From positions 4,663,501-4,727,500 of the forward strand of contig NZ_CP150269.1 of the NCBI RefSeq assembly GCF_037976825.1: DNA of 64,000 bases, read 5' to 3'. Below the pieces are notes generated by a model. The model made no database searches. It saw nothing but the letters and a program-made list of their open reading frames with translations, and was not told where the DNA came from. The stretch is from Paenibacillus sp. FSL K6-1330. GTDB taxonomy: Bacteria; Bacillota; Bacilli; Paenibacillales; Paenibacillaceae. This document shows, one piece after another, positions 25,631 through 33,897 of this stretch (the stretch's first letter is position 1; each line of letters begins with the position of its first letter). Made by a program: the position numbers and the translations under genes.

Positions 25631-27586
25631 ATGAAAAAGATAAGAATGACGGTCCTGCTGGCCCTTGTGCTGACCATATTCCTCCTGATCTCAGGCTGCC
25701 AATGGACACGCACAGCTGCCGAAACGGTAAGCAGCACGGAGAGTGATGCCCAGCAGGAGCAAATCGATTCAACGGTTTTTCCGAAGGATAAAGTCATAGA
25801 TGTTAAAATCACGATGGACGAAGCGGATTTTCAGAATATGCTGGACAATGCCAGCGCCGAAGAATATAAAGAAGCATCCGTCAATTACAACGGCATACAA
25901 TTTGATCATGTCGGCATTCGCACCAAAGGCAATTTAAGCCTGCGCAGCGTGGTCAATTCCGACTCCGACCGTTACAGCTTCAAAATATCCTTTGACGAAT
26001 ACCTCAATCAAACCTTGAATGGAATCAGTAAAATCAATCTGAACAACAACTACAGCGACGCCTCGTATATGCGGGAATTCCTCACCTACGAGCTGGCGGA
26101 TTCCGTCGGACTGCCAACACCCGGCTTCTCTTACGTCAATGTATACGTTAACGATGAATTATGGGGGTTCTATCTCGCAATTGAACAGATTGGCGACTCC
26201 TATCTGGAGCGTCATTTCGATCATTCGTACGGCGCGTTGTACAAGGCTGAGATGACCGGCGCTGGCAGCGATCTGACTTGGCTTGGCAATGACCCTGATT
26301 CCTATACCGGACTTGTCATGAAATCCAAATCATCCAACGATGATGTATTGATCGATATGCTGGATGAGCTCAATAACGGCTCCGATTATGAGAAGGTGCT
26401 GGATGTGGATAATGTACTTAAGTACGTTGCCTTAAATGTCGTTGCTTCCAATATGGACAGCTACCTGGGGATGAACAAACAGAACTACTACCTGTATGAG
26501 AACAATGGCATCTTCTCTGTCCTGCCTTGGGATTATAATATGGCATTCGGAGGATTTGGGGGCTCCAGCATCCTCATTGACGAGCCAACCCAGGGAGCCT
26601 TGGCGGAACGGCCCCTGATTGCCAAACTGCTCGAGGTTGACAAATATAAGGAGCGCTATCACGCCATCCTCTCGGAGATGCTGGAAGGCTACATGCAGCA
26701 GGAAACATTCAATGAGCGGGTGGCGCAATTACAAGACTTAATTTCCGAACACGTAAAGAAAGACCCAAGACCCTTCTATTCCTATGAGGATTACGAGCAA
26801 TCCATCCCGACATTGACCTCATTCGTGGAAGAGTCAACGGATAATATCCAGCAGCAGTTGGATGGAACGATCCCTTCCGCAGGCGATGGAAGCGGCAGCG
26901 GCGGCATGAGCCCCGGGGGTGGTGGCGGCATGCGACCTGGTGGTGGCGGCGGACTGGTACCTGGCGGAAATAACAGTACGCCGCAGCCTAATTCGAATGG
27001 AGGCACCCAGGGAAACACTACTGATACTGATAATGGCACGAGCACGACACCGGGTGGAGATGGCGGCAGCGGGACGAATGGAAATGGGATGCTTCCCCCT
27101 AACGACACCCCGGCCGGAGGCACCTCTGCCGGGAAAACGCCCGCCAACAGCAACGGTGCTGCGCCTGAACCTTCTGGCGACGCGTCGGGAAGTAGCGCAG
27201 ATGCTACCTCAGGCAAAGCTGAAGGAGGCCCTGATCCTGACACCGTACCTACAGGGGATGAACCCTCCTTGTCAGTCGTATCAGCTGTCGGATCGAGCGC
27301 AAGCCCCCCTTCTGCTGGAAATCAATCAACCATGCCTCAGGACCCCGGCCAGAATGGTCAAGGCCAGATGCCGGATTTCCCTCAGGGGCAAATGGGGAAC
27401 GGATTCGGCGGCGAGTTTGGCGGTCAAATGCAGGGAGGCCGGGGAATGGGCCGGCCGGGCGATTGGTCAAACGGGGCTGCCGAGGAACAAGGCAGTGCCA
27501 AGGAGGCCCTGTACGCCGGAGTATCCATCGTGCTGCTTCTTCTCTCTTGTCTCTTGGTAACGCTGTATAAACGTAAAAGACTGTAA
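25631..27586 (+). CDS. CotH-kinase-like lipoprotein with Gly-rich linker and C-terminal anchor
   Basis: 651 residues. A lipoprotein signal (lipobox LISGC, Cys23) precedes a CotH domain at about 55-410, with GIRTKGNLSLRS, then YVNVYVNDELWGFYLAIEQI and VLPWDYNMAFGG, the last carrying the metal-binding Asp-Asn set. From about 420 to 615 comes a low-complexity Gly/Ser/Pro/Asn-rich region, and a final membrane helix (about 628-648) ends KRKRL. It thus has both a lipid and a C-terminal anchor. CotH proteins phosphorylate coat proteins; here a surface role is more likely. Last gene of the VTC-DUF4956-CotH operon. Confidence 0.88.
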   Translation: MKKIRMTVLLALVLTIFLLISGCQWTRTAAETVSSTESDAQQEQIDSTVFPKDKVIDVKITMDEADFQNMLDNASAEEYKEASVNYNGIQFDHVGIRTKGNLSLRSVVNSDSDRYSFKISFDEYLNQTLNGISKINLNNNYSDASYMREFLTYELADSVGLPTPGFSYVNVYVNDELWGFYLAIEQIGDSYLERHFDHSYGALYKAEMTGAGSDLTWLGNDPDSYTGLVMKSKSSNDDVLIDMLDELNNGSDYEKVLDVDNVLKYVALNVVASNMDSYLGMNKQNYYLYENNGIFSVLPWDYNMAFGGFGGSSILIDEPTQGALAERPLIAKLLEVDKYKERYHAILSEMLEGYMQQETFNERVAQLQDLISEHVKKDPRPFYSYEDYEQSIPTLTSFVEESTDNIQQQLDGTIPSAGDGSGSGGMSPGGGGGMRPGGGGGLVPGGNNSTPQPNSNGGTQGNTTDTDNGTSTTPGGDGGSGTNGNGMLPPNDTPAGGTSAGKTPANSNGAAPEPSGDASGSSADATSGKAEGGPDPDTVPTGDEPSLSVVSAVGSSASPPSAGNQSTMPQDPGQNGQGQMPDFPQGQMGNGFGGEFGGQMQGGRGMGRPGDWSNGAAEEQGSAKEALYAGVSIVLLLLSCLLVTLYKRKRL

Positions 27587-27597
27587 TCATCCAACAA

Positions 27598-27638
27598 GGG
27601 GCAGTTCCAAAGGTCGATACCTTTGGAACTGCCCCTTT
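27598..27638 (+). terminator. Terminator of the VTC-DUF4956-CotH operon
   Basis: Perfect 16-bp stem (27598-27613 with 27620-27635), 6-base loop, then TTT. Confidence 0.88.
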
Positions 27639-27679
27639 AAATCCCATCGTTCGAGCTTATGATCGATGAATTACACCAA

Positions 27680-27997
27680 TTATACTATGAACCACGTGAT
27701 CATGATTGGCGCTCCGATAAGGATCATGCCCAGCGCCATGACAATCCTCGTCGTATTTCTAGACAGCTTGTGCTGGGTCGCGGTTGAACGATACCAACCG
27801 CTGAACTGCAGGCGATTCCGGTAAAGCACAAGAAACAACAGTACATTCCCCACGAACAGGAACAGGAAATATAGTCCGTTCAAAGGTATCCAGGCATTCA
27901 GTATTTCATGTTCAATGTTGCCCAGAACCGTTACAAAGATCATCATTATGATCATCATACGTATCATTTCGAGAATGGATGAGGCCAATTTGGTCAT
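27680..27997 (-). CDS. Small membrane protein
   Basis: About 105 residues from an ATG at 27997 with GGGAG 8 bases ahead. Three hydrophobic segments: a Met/Ile-rich helix (about 12-32), WIPLNGLYFLFLFVGNVLLF, and a C-terminal IVMALGMILIGAPIMITWFI. No family recognised. Convergent with the CotH operon. Confidence 0.65.
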   Translation of the reverse strand: MTKLASSILEMIRMMIIMMIFVTVLGNIEHEILNAWIPLNGLYFLFLFVGNVLLFLVLYRNRLQFSGWYRSTATQHKLSRNTTRIVMALGMILIGAPIMITWFIV

Positions 27998-28083
27998 AAC
28001 ACTTACTCCCTTTTCAATCATGCTGGTTTTGACATTACTATTTTTCCATTATACAGCAAAAGGTGAGATCGAGATATGCCAAA

Positions 28084-28123
28084 GGACGATATGGTCATGA
28101 AGAACCATACCGTCCGTTTTTTT
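28084..28123 (+). terminator. Hairpin with plus-strand T-run
   Basis: GGACGATATGGT pairs with ACCATACCGTCC, followed by TTTTTTT on the plus strand and only TTT on the minus strand. It lies just past the end of the minus-strand VTT operon, so it may act as that operon's terminator despite the stronger run on the other strand. Confidence 0.6.
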
Positions 28124-28141
28124 CCTCAGCCATGATGCTAT

Positions 28142-28786
28142 TCAATGGGACTCGAGCTCTGCTTGTTGATCGTGTACGGATTGTTTTCTGATAAAGTATG
28201 AATCCAGCTTCCGACTGACCAACAAGGACAGCACGATAAAGGCAAGGACACCGAACAATTTAAAAGGTTCCGCAATAAAATCGGACAGGTTGGCACCGAT
28301 GTAAGAGACACAGAACACCATAATGCCCTTGCCCAAGGTTACAGCCATCAGATAGGACATCAGGTTCATTCTAGCTAGCCCGGCGGCTACGTTGACCGCT
28401 ACAAACGGCCCTACGGGGAGTATGCCAAGCAGGAAAACGTAACTGAAACCGTTGCGCTGAATCCAGCGCATACCACGCTGAACTTTAGGTTTATTCGCCC
28501 AGCGTTCGATCAGTGCTGTACCGGATATTTTGCGCACGATGAGAAAGGTCGTTAAGCATCCTGCCACCATGCCGATCCAAGAGTAAAGAAACCCGGCCCA
28601 CAGCCCATACACCGCCGCATTCACACCTACAATCACGATCGTGGGCATCGGTGGAATGAAGGATTTCAGAAAAGTCAGAAGGATGCCCGGCAGAGGGCCT
28701 AATGCTCTAAATTGTTCTAATAACCATTCCAGATTGCTCTCTGTAAAGTAAGACATGATGTCCAAGTAGCCAATCAATGACTTCAC
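28142..28786 (-). CDS. TVP38/TMEM64 (VTT/DedA-like) membrane protein
   Basis: 214 residues with five to six hydrophobic segments. The VTT core is visible: GVNAAVYGLWAGFLYSWIGM, and FSYVFLLGILPVGPFVAVN with the conserved proline-glycine turn. Related proteins move lipids across membranes. The start is a GTG at 28786 with a weak box. Last gene of the GNAT-DUF4269-DinB-VTT operon, 23 bp after DinB. Confidence 0.85.
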   Translation of the reverse strand: MKSLIGYLDIMSYFTESNLEWLLEQFRALGPLPGILLTFLKSFIPPMPTIVIVGVNAAVYGLWAGFLYSWIGMVAGCLTTFLIVRKISGTALIERWANKPKVQRGMRWIQRNGFSYVFLLGILPVGPFVAVNVAAGLARMNLMSYLMAVTLGKGIMVFCVSYIGANLSDFIAEPFKLFGVLAFIVLSLLVSRKLDSYFIRKQSVHDQQAELESH

Positions 28787-28809
28787 CCATTTCTGCTAAG
28801 TATTGCCGA

Positions 28810-29280
28810 CTAGCTGACCTGAAGCACCTGATTCAGCTGAGCCAGATGGTGGTTGTCGTGCCAGATGAAATCCCGCATAAATTGCGCTACCTCAAAGGGA
28901 TGCCCGTCCCCGTCCGTGTACCGCAGCTCATATGACGTTTCAGGCAGGGCTTCGATCGCCCGAATCAGCTTCTCCCTTGCGATTATCGTCTGATCCACCA
29001 GCGCTTCTGTTGATAACGTCTTGGCATATTGCCTCGACTGTTCATTGAAAGTATCATAATCCATATGCCGTACGGTCAATGCATCCCCTGTAGAAATTTT
29101 GGCAATGGCTTCATTGTAAAAATACTCATCCCAGCGCATGATATGGCACACCACATCACGTACGGCCCATTTCCCCTCTGCAATCGGGGTGCTCCAGAAT
29201 CCCTCTTCCTGTTCCGCGAATTCTTTCACTTTGCCGATCCATGCGGAATACTCATTCAGCAGCTGCTGTTTGTCACTCAT
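28810..29280 (-). CDS. DinB-family (four-helix bundle) protein
   Basis: About 156 residues from the ATG at 29280, which has AAGGAG 7 bases ahead. The metal triad of DinB/YfiT proteins is present: VCHIMRWDEYF (first His) and FIWHDNHHLAQL (two later His). These proteins include thiol transferases and metal-binding enzymes; the substrate is unknown. The start overlaps the stop of the DUF4269 gene by 8 bp, so translation is coupled. Confidence 0.85.
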   Translation of the reverse strand: MSDKQQLLNEYSAWIGKVKEFAEQEEGFWSTPIAEGKWAVRDVVCHIMRWDEYFYNEAIAKISTGDALTVRHMDYDTFNEQSRQYAKTLSTEALVDQTIIAREKLIRAIEALPETSYELRYTDGDGHPFEVAQFMRDFIWHDNHHLAQLNQVLQVS

Positions 29281-29890
29281 ACTCATTCTCCTTGTCCATA
29301 TAAGATTTAATATAGGCGTCCAGTCGATCCTCCGGCCAGTGATACATCTTGAGCAGCTCCTCATAAGGATCGCCTGTGATATGTAACAGCTTCGCAAAGG
29401 CAGGCTCCGTCTTGTAACCCGACCTCTTCAGCTCGATGATGCCTTGTCTTGCAGTTTCACCGAGTCGCTTCAAAAGCTTGTATTCCACAATCATATGACG
29501 GTAACCATTCTGCTTCGTCGAAGGTATTGGCTGTGCAAAAATCTCAAATTCCCACCCCTTATACTCAAAACGAGCCACCGTTCGATCCACGTTGTTGACC
29601 ATACGGGATGAGCATGTGAAATTCGAAACAAGTTCACTATAATGCGTCGTGAGCTTTCGCTCAAAACGGGCAAAATCCGTCACATGGCATATGATATCGA
29701 GATCGCTTGAAGCGATGTCAATCCCAATAGGGATCGTACCCACCAATATCGGGTTGCAGGGTTTCAAATGATTCCATAGTCTAAGCTCGTCTATAACCAT
29801 GGCTGCTTGCTTCTGTTTAGCAGAGCCTAGTTGTAAGTACTCCAAATTAAGAAAATCCATATGTTCTTGCATGTCTGCCACCACCTGCAT
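29273..29890 (-). CDS. DUF4269 nucleotidyltransferase-fold protein
   Basis: 205 residues. The segment GTIPIGIDIASSDLDIIC carries the Ser-x-x-Asp-x-Asp metal motif of the nucleotidyltransferase fold, and a third acidic residue lies in WEFEIFAQP. Domain length and the VEYKLLKRLG segment fit DUF4269. Substrate unknown. It begins 20 bp after the GNAT gene and overlaps DinB. Confidence 0.82.
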   Translation of the reverse strand: MQVVADMQEHMDFLNLEYLQLGSAKQKQAAMVIDELRLWNHLKPCNPILVGTIPIGIDIASSDLDIICHVTDFARFERKLTTHYSELVSNFTCSSRMVNNVDRTVARFEYKGWEFEIFAQPIPSTKQNGYRHMIVEYKLLKRLGETARQGIIELKRSGYKTEPAFAKLLHITGDPYEELLKMYHWPEDRLDAYIKSYMDKENEYE

Positions 29891-29910
29891 TACTGCTCTG
29901 AACTTTCAGG

Positions 29911-30717
29911 CTAGCGCTCGGTCCACGTCGTCCGAACATAACCCAGCTTCATGCCAATCGATTCCATATTACGATGGCTCTGCGATAAGAAGGCACATTG
30001 GGAGGCAATCAGATCGCATCCTGCAAGCTTCGCATCCTGTATTCTCCTGCGAAGCAGCTCCTGCTGCAAGCCCTGTCTACGATGCTCCGGGAGTGTTGCA
30101 GCAAATGTTAGTGACGCTGTCGATTGATTTACATACATGACGCCAGCTGCAGCCGGTTCATCTTCGACATAAGCGATATAGAAGCTCCATCCCGGGCGTG
30201 AATACAATACACGATTATTCGCGGCTACAGATGGAATTCCTTGATCAGGCAATCCTGTTCCACGACAATGAACTTTAGCATAATCCTCAAATTCATCTTT
30301 GTCTATTGTTCTGATCACAATTCCATTACCTTGCACCCCCTTCATCTCTTGCGGGTTCATATACATGGAATTATGAAAAGCAGATTGATAGAATCCGCGA
30401 TCGGCAAGCGCAGTCAGGACTTCCTGATTCACCAGGCCGGGTACGATCTCAAACTGGAATTTGCGGTCCCTCGATCGATAAAAGTCGATGATATCGTCCA
30501 AGTTATTCAGATCCTCTGAACGCAGTCCTTTCACCGTGTTAAAAGAAAGCCAAGGCATCGTCTTACTGTACAAGCACAGTACATGGCCGAAGCGCTTCAT
30601 TTCGACCCCTTCGGGATTTCCGGTCCGACCTTCGATTGCTTTCATTCGATCCAACATATAATCCGTTTCCGAATCCTGAATTCGATGGATAAGTTCCTCA
30701 GATGGAAGATGCCGCAT
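29911..30717 (-). CDS. GNAT-family acetyltransferase
   Basis: 268 residues, longer than a single GNAT domain. The C-terminal half has the fold's acetyl-CoA loop LPEHRRQGLQQELL and a following helix-strand pair (DAKLAGCDLIASQCAF); the N-terminal half is a degenerate second GNAT-like domain (inference from length). AGGAGG is close to the ATG. First gene of a four-gene operon. Acceptor unknown. Confidence 0.85.
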   Translation of the reverse strand: MRHLPSEELIHRIQDSETDYMLDRMKAIEGRTGNPEGVEMKRFGHVLCLYSKTMPWLSFNTVKGLRSEDLNNLDDIIDFYRSRDRKFQFEIVPGLVNQEVLTALADRGFYQSAFHNSMYMNPQEMKGVQGNGIVIRTIDKDEFEDYAKVHCRGTGLPDQGIPSVAANNRVLYSRPGWSFYIAYVEDEPAAAGVMYVNQSTASLTFAATLPEHRRQGLQQELLRRRIQDAKLAGCDLIASQCAFLSQSHRNMESIGMKLGYVRTTWTER

Positions 30718-30749
30718 ATGGCCTCCTATGTATTATGATTAGTAATTGG

Positions 30750-30791
30750 AAAAATAGAGCCCGAAGATCGTTTACTGATGCTTCAGGCTCT
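30750..30791 (-). terminator. Terminator of the DsbA-family gene
   Basis: AGAGCC (30756-30761) pairs with GGCTCT (30786-30791), with inner GAAG/CTTC. On the minus strand it is followed by ATTTTTCC. Confidence 0.75.
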
Positions 30792-30808
30792 TACTTGCTG
30801 TGTATGTT

Positions 30809-31528
30809 TTATTTCGCGTTGCCTGGCAAATCGCAAGATCCGTCGGCACACATGCCGTCGCTGCTGTCGGAGTCATTCACCATCACTAGCGGATTCGCTT
30901 CACGATAAGCCTTATCCAGGGCGTCCGTGAACACTTCCAGCGGCTGCGCACCGGACACGGCGTATTTGCCTCCCAGTACGAAGAATGGCACTCCCCGAAT
31001 CCCCAAATTTGTTGCAGCGGATTCATCTGCCCTTACTTCCGATTGGAAATCGTCACTCTCGAGCGCAGCCACTGCCTGATCCCGCTCCAGGCCGACTTCA
31101 GCCGCCAGATCAGCCAACCGATTCTTATCACCAAGATTCTCGCCGTCTGTAAAGTGTGCACGGAACAACCGCTCCGTCATTTCTTTCATTTTACCATGCC
31201 CGGATGCAAAATGAACCAGGCGGTGAGCATCAAATGAATTGGCCGGGATGACGCGATCCATATGATAAGTAAGCCCGACGCTTGCCGCTTGCTGGGTCAC
31301 GTTGCCGTTCGCAGCCTTAGCCTGTTCGATACTCATGCCGTATTTGGATGCCAATATCTCATCCATGGAAACCCCGGTCTTATACGATGCACTGGGATCC
31401 AGCTCAAAGCTGCGGTATACCACCTCAACCTGATCTTTATTAGGGAATTGCTCCAAAGCCGATTCGAAACGGCGTTTACCAATATAACAGAACGGACACA
31501 TAAAATCCGACCATATTTCAACTTTCAT
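30809..31528 (-). CDS. DsbA-family (FrnE-like) oxidoreductase
   Basis: 239 residues. CPFC (Cys11, Cys14) follows the first strand of a thioredoxin fold, a long helical insertion covers about 50-170, and the cis-proline loop IRGVPFFVLGGKYAVSG is typical of FrnE/2-hydroxychromene isomerase-like DsbA proteins. There is no signal peptide, so it is cytoplasmic. A C-terminal CADGSC tail adds a second Cys pair. It is monocistronic with a terminator downstream. Confidence 0.92.
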   Translation of the reverse strand: MKVEIWSDFMCPFCYIGKRRFESALEQFPNKDQVEVVYRSFELDPSASYKTGVSMDEILASKYGMSIEQAKAANGNVTQQAASVGLTYHMDRVIPANSFDAHRLVHFASGHGKMKEMTERLFRAHFTDGENLGDKNRLADLAAEVGLERDQAVAALESDDFQSEVRADESAATNLGIRGVPFFVLGGKYAVSGAQPLEVFTDALDKAYREANPLVMVNDSDSSDGMCADGSCDLPGNAK

Positions 31529-31671
31529 TCTTTACGCCTCCTAGCGAGTATGAATACTGACTTACTTATTGTAACCCGCTTTCAGCATGACATCAACACC
31601 TCACATGAATACGGAGAGGTCTTACATGGATGTTCCAAGATACCGAGTACAAGCACGCCTGTTATCTAAGC
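31529..31671. other. Intergenic region upstream of the DsbA-family gene
   Basis: Contains the DsbA-family gene's upstream region. No further feature seen. Confidence 0.4.
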
Positions 31672-31959
31672 GGGTTCCTGTTCTCCAGTAATCTGGTTAG
31701 AATCCAATCACTCACAACCTCAAAGCCTTGATTTCCCTTCAGGGAACTATTCATTACCAGATCCGCATGCCAGCGGGTAGGCTCAACATTCCATGACGAT
31801 TACATCGTATTTGCCATTATGGACGGCGTGATCATAATCCTCGGTCAGACGCTCGATATCGACGGCATCCGGATGGTTAAAATCCTCAAAAATTTGATTC
31901 GTGAAGGGTGCCTTGGACAGTACCCAATTTTGGACAGACTTATCCCGTTGGTGATTCAT
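31672..31959 (-). pseudogene. Frameshifted gene remnant, family not recognised
   Basis: On the minus strand MNHQRDKSVQNWVLSKAP runs to VHNGKYDVIVMEC and a stop. One base later a different frame carries on smoothly as WNVEPTRWHADLVMNSSLKG to a stop at 31672-31674. A single-base indel near 31790 explains the break. I cannot name the family. Confidence 0.5.
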
Positions 31960-32003
31960 TTCTTTTTTAGGCTCTGTTATCCTTGATTGTTGATTTCTGG
32001 CCA

Positions 32004-32036
32004 AAAGAAAAACCGCCCTATCAATCATACGGCGGT
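32004..32036 (-). terminator. Terminator of the VOC-family gene
   Basis: ACCGCC (32012-32017) pairs with GGCGGT (32031-32036). On the minus strand it is followed by TTTTTCTTTT. Confidence 0.7.
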
Positions 32037-32113
32037 AAATTCTGAACTAACGTTTTCCGTTATCAATGACTCGCGGTACGGTCTTCCCCCAGTCTGTAAC
32101 GGCAAAGTGCACT

Positions 32114-32608
32114 TTATCCCTCATACGCTTGCATCAAAGTTTTTATGTCAATTTTACTCTTCGTTTGGAGCAATGCTTTCATAACTCTTTCTGATTTTTC
32201 TGGATCTGGGTCGCTTACCATCTCGGTTAGATTGGAAGGAATAATTTGCCACGACACGCCATACTTATCTTTTAGCCAACCGCAGTTTTGAGCCTTTTCA
32301 TCTCCGCCTTCGGAGAGTTTTTCCCAAAAATAGTCCAATTCATCTTGATCTTCACAGTTCACGATAAATGATATTGCCTCTGTGAATTTGAAATACGGAC
32401 CGCCATTTAAGGCTACGAATTCTTGCCCGTCCAGCTGAAATTCCACAGTCATTACGGTTCCTTCTGGTATCCCGTGATTATCTTTGCCATGGTGAGTGAT
32501 TCTTCCTATCTTCGAATTTTTAAAAATAGAAGTGTACAACTCTGCCGCCTGTTCGGCTTGTGTATCGAACCACAAGTTTGGCGTGATTTTTTGGATTTTG
32601 TTATTCAT
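32114..32608 (-). CDS. VOC-family protein (PhnB/3-demethylubiquinone-9 methyltransferase-like)
   Basis: About 164 residues from the ATG at 32608 with AAGGAGG ahead. NKIQKITPNLWFDTQAEQAAELYTSIF in two pieces and FVALNGGPYFKFTEAISF, then CGWLKDKYGVSWQIIP, are the PhnB-type glyoxalase fold signatures. Substrate unknown; some relatives bind metals or small drugs. Its codon use looks AT-richer than the neighbours. Confidence 0.88.
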   Translation of the reverse strand: MNNKIQKITPNLWFDTQAEQAAELYTSIFKNSKIGRITHHGKDNHGIPEGTVMTVEFQLDGQEFVALNGGPYFKFTEAISFIVNCEDQDELDYFWEKLSEGGDEKAQNCGWLKDKYGVSWQIIPSNLTEMVSDPDPEKSERVMKALLQTKSKIDIKTLMQAYEG

Positions 32609-32656
32609 AATTTTTACCTCCTTAATATTCAAGCGTTTTAGTAGGTTTATATACAA

Positions 32657-33177
32657 TACAAATTAGCATAAAAAATGAGCCATGGTTTCTTTCAAATTGC
32701 TATGTTTAAAAAGTTACAGATGTAAAAATTAAGCATATCACAAATAAACTAATCTGCCCGTTAACGGAACGAGGCCACCGATCGTATTCCTGCGGCAGTT
32801 GAGAGCTATTTGATGCTAACTCCGCACATTCGCAAAATATACACCAGGCTCATAGGGATGATCGTCATATTTTTTATAAAAAAAAGGATTGCATTGTAAG
32901 CAGATTCATTATCATACGATTCGATACCGAGAAGCGACATGATCCAGGGAACCGTCCCTTGGTTTAAACCAAAATTCCATCCACAAGGGAGTCTTTTTTT
33001 GGAAGCCTTCGGCTTCGGATATACATCGTTTAGAAAAGACACTCCAGATAGTCGACTTTTAGCCCTTCGATTTTCTTCATCATTTCAATGAGCGGCAACA
33101 TTACTTTAACGTCCGCGGTGTCGTTAGGCAGAATAATGGAGAACAAGACAATCGGCCCTTTGGGATTTGGACGAACC
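32657..33177 (-). other. Decayed region, possibly with transposase fragments
   Basis: No intact gene. On the minus strand a piece reading GPIVLFSIILPNDTADVKVM then LPLIEMMKKIEGLKVDYLE resembles the DDE region of a transposase, but it stops at 33030 and what follows (32806-33042) is in another frame. CCAGGGAACCGTCCCTTGG near 32949-32967 is a small imperfect inverted repeat of a kind often seen beside mobile elements. The identification is weak. Confidence 0.3.
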
Positions 33178-33206
33178 CGGCGTACTCTCACACAAGGCAG
33201 ACCGCG
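33178..33206. repeat. Dispersed short repeat, copy 2
   Basis: CGGCGTACTCTCA followed by GGCAGACCGCG. Compared with copy 1 at 7978, about 23 of 28 positions agree. No hairpin is completed here. Confidence 0.5.
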
Positions 33207-33210
33207 ATAA

Positions 33211-33242
33211 CAAAAAAAACAGACAGCAAACCGCCGCCTGTC
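33211..33242 (-). terminator. Terminator of the YqkE-like gene
   Basis: GACAG (33222-33226) pairs with CTGTC (33238-33242). On the minus strand the stem begins at the stop codon and is followed by TGTTTTTTTT. Confidence 0.65.
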
Positions 33243-33501
33243 ACTTATATTTTTTCCAATCCATCTCGCTGTGTTCCAGTAGATACTCAAAATCATTATC
33301 ACGCCGCTTCTGTTCAGCCTTGCGCACAGCTTCCCGTTCCTGCCTTTCCTGCTCAAGCCGCTCGGCTTCATTGGCTTTCAAGGATTCGGTCGTTGCCTTC
33401 AACTTCGCCAGAACTTGAGGGTCCAGCATATCCTTTAACGTTGCGGGTTTATCGGCAGCTTCAGTTCGCGGCAATGGGGATGTTTTTTTCTTTTTTGCCA
33501 T
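33241..33501 (-). CDS. YqkE-like protein (DUF3886)
   Basis: About 86 residues. An N-terminal MAKKKK, then ATLKDMLDPQVLAKLKAT, a highly charged coiled coil (about 40-70), and the closing FEYLLEHSEMDWKKYK. This layout is that of Bacillus YqkE. Its function is unknown. The ATG at 33501 follows GAGGTG by 6 bases. Confidence 0.82.
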   Translation of the reverse strand: MAKKKKTSPLPRTEAADKPATLKDMLDPQVLAKLKATTESLKANEAERLEQERQEREAVRKAEQKRRDNDFEYLLEHSEMDWKKYK

Positions 33502-33577
33502 GATGTTCACCTCGATTTCCACATCATTATATCATCTTATGTACGGTCTGGCATCTATATATGTTGGGAATAACCAC

Positions 33578-33605
33578 GAAAAAAAAGAGAGCCTATCGGC
33601 TCTCC
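33578..33605 (-). terminator. Terminator of tRNA-His
   Basis: GGAGAGCC-GATA-GGCTCTC stem on the minus strand followed by 8 T, about 27 bp past the tRNA 3' end. Confidence 0.88.
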
Positions 33606-33632
33606 TTCCCATTATGCATACTTTACTTTGAG

Positions 33633-33706
33633 GGCGATCGATGGGACTTGAACCCACGAATGCCGGAGCCACAATCCGGTGCGTTAACCCCTTCGCCACG
33701 ACCGCC
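33633..33706 (-). tRNA. tRNA-His (GTG)
   Basis: The minus strand folds as a cloverleaf: acceptor GCGGTCG/CGATCGC, D-loop GGGGTTAAC, anticodon loop TTGTGGC (anticodon GTG), and a T-arm with GGTTCAAGTCC. The extra 5' G at 33706 and a C at position 73 supply the G-1:C73 identity pair of tRNA-His. CCA is not encoded. It is a single-gene unit with its own promoter and terminator. Confidence 0.97.
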
Positions 33707-33739
33707 AAGATAATGAGTGTTTCATATTCTCGAGAATAC

Positions 33740-33768
33740 ATTTTAGCAGACATCAATCCATTTAGCAA
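33740..33768 (-). promoter_or_regulatory. Promoter of tRNA-His
   Basis: TTGCTA (33763-33768) and TAAAAT (33740-33745) on the minus strand, 17 bp spacer, about 34 bp before the tRNA. Confidence 0.65.
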
Positions 33769-33897
33769 ATTGTAATTTTTTACAGTTCATTCTTGATTTC
33801 AACGGAAAGAACGTACTATACTTACTTGAACTCCAACATCTGAGAATAGGGCCCTTTTTCGATACAATATGATTTAAGCATAGGAGGTAAGACATCG

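Noticed and set aside
26791..27560. Long ORFs on the other frames inside the CotH gene (Gly/Pro/Ser-rich)
   Set aside because: They mirror the low-complexity GGC/GGT repeats of the real gene and have no ribosome site or domain.
28100..28140. Small plus-strand gene implied by the hairpin at 28084
   Set aside because: The only plus-strand frame (27915-28100) is a shadow of the minus-strand membrane protein gene, and no ribosome site exists.
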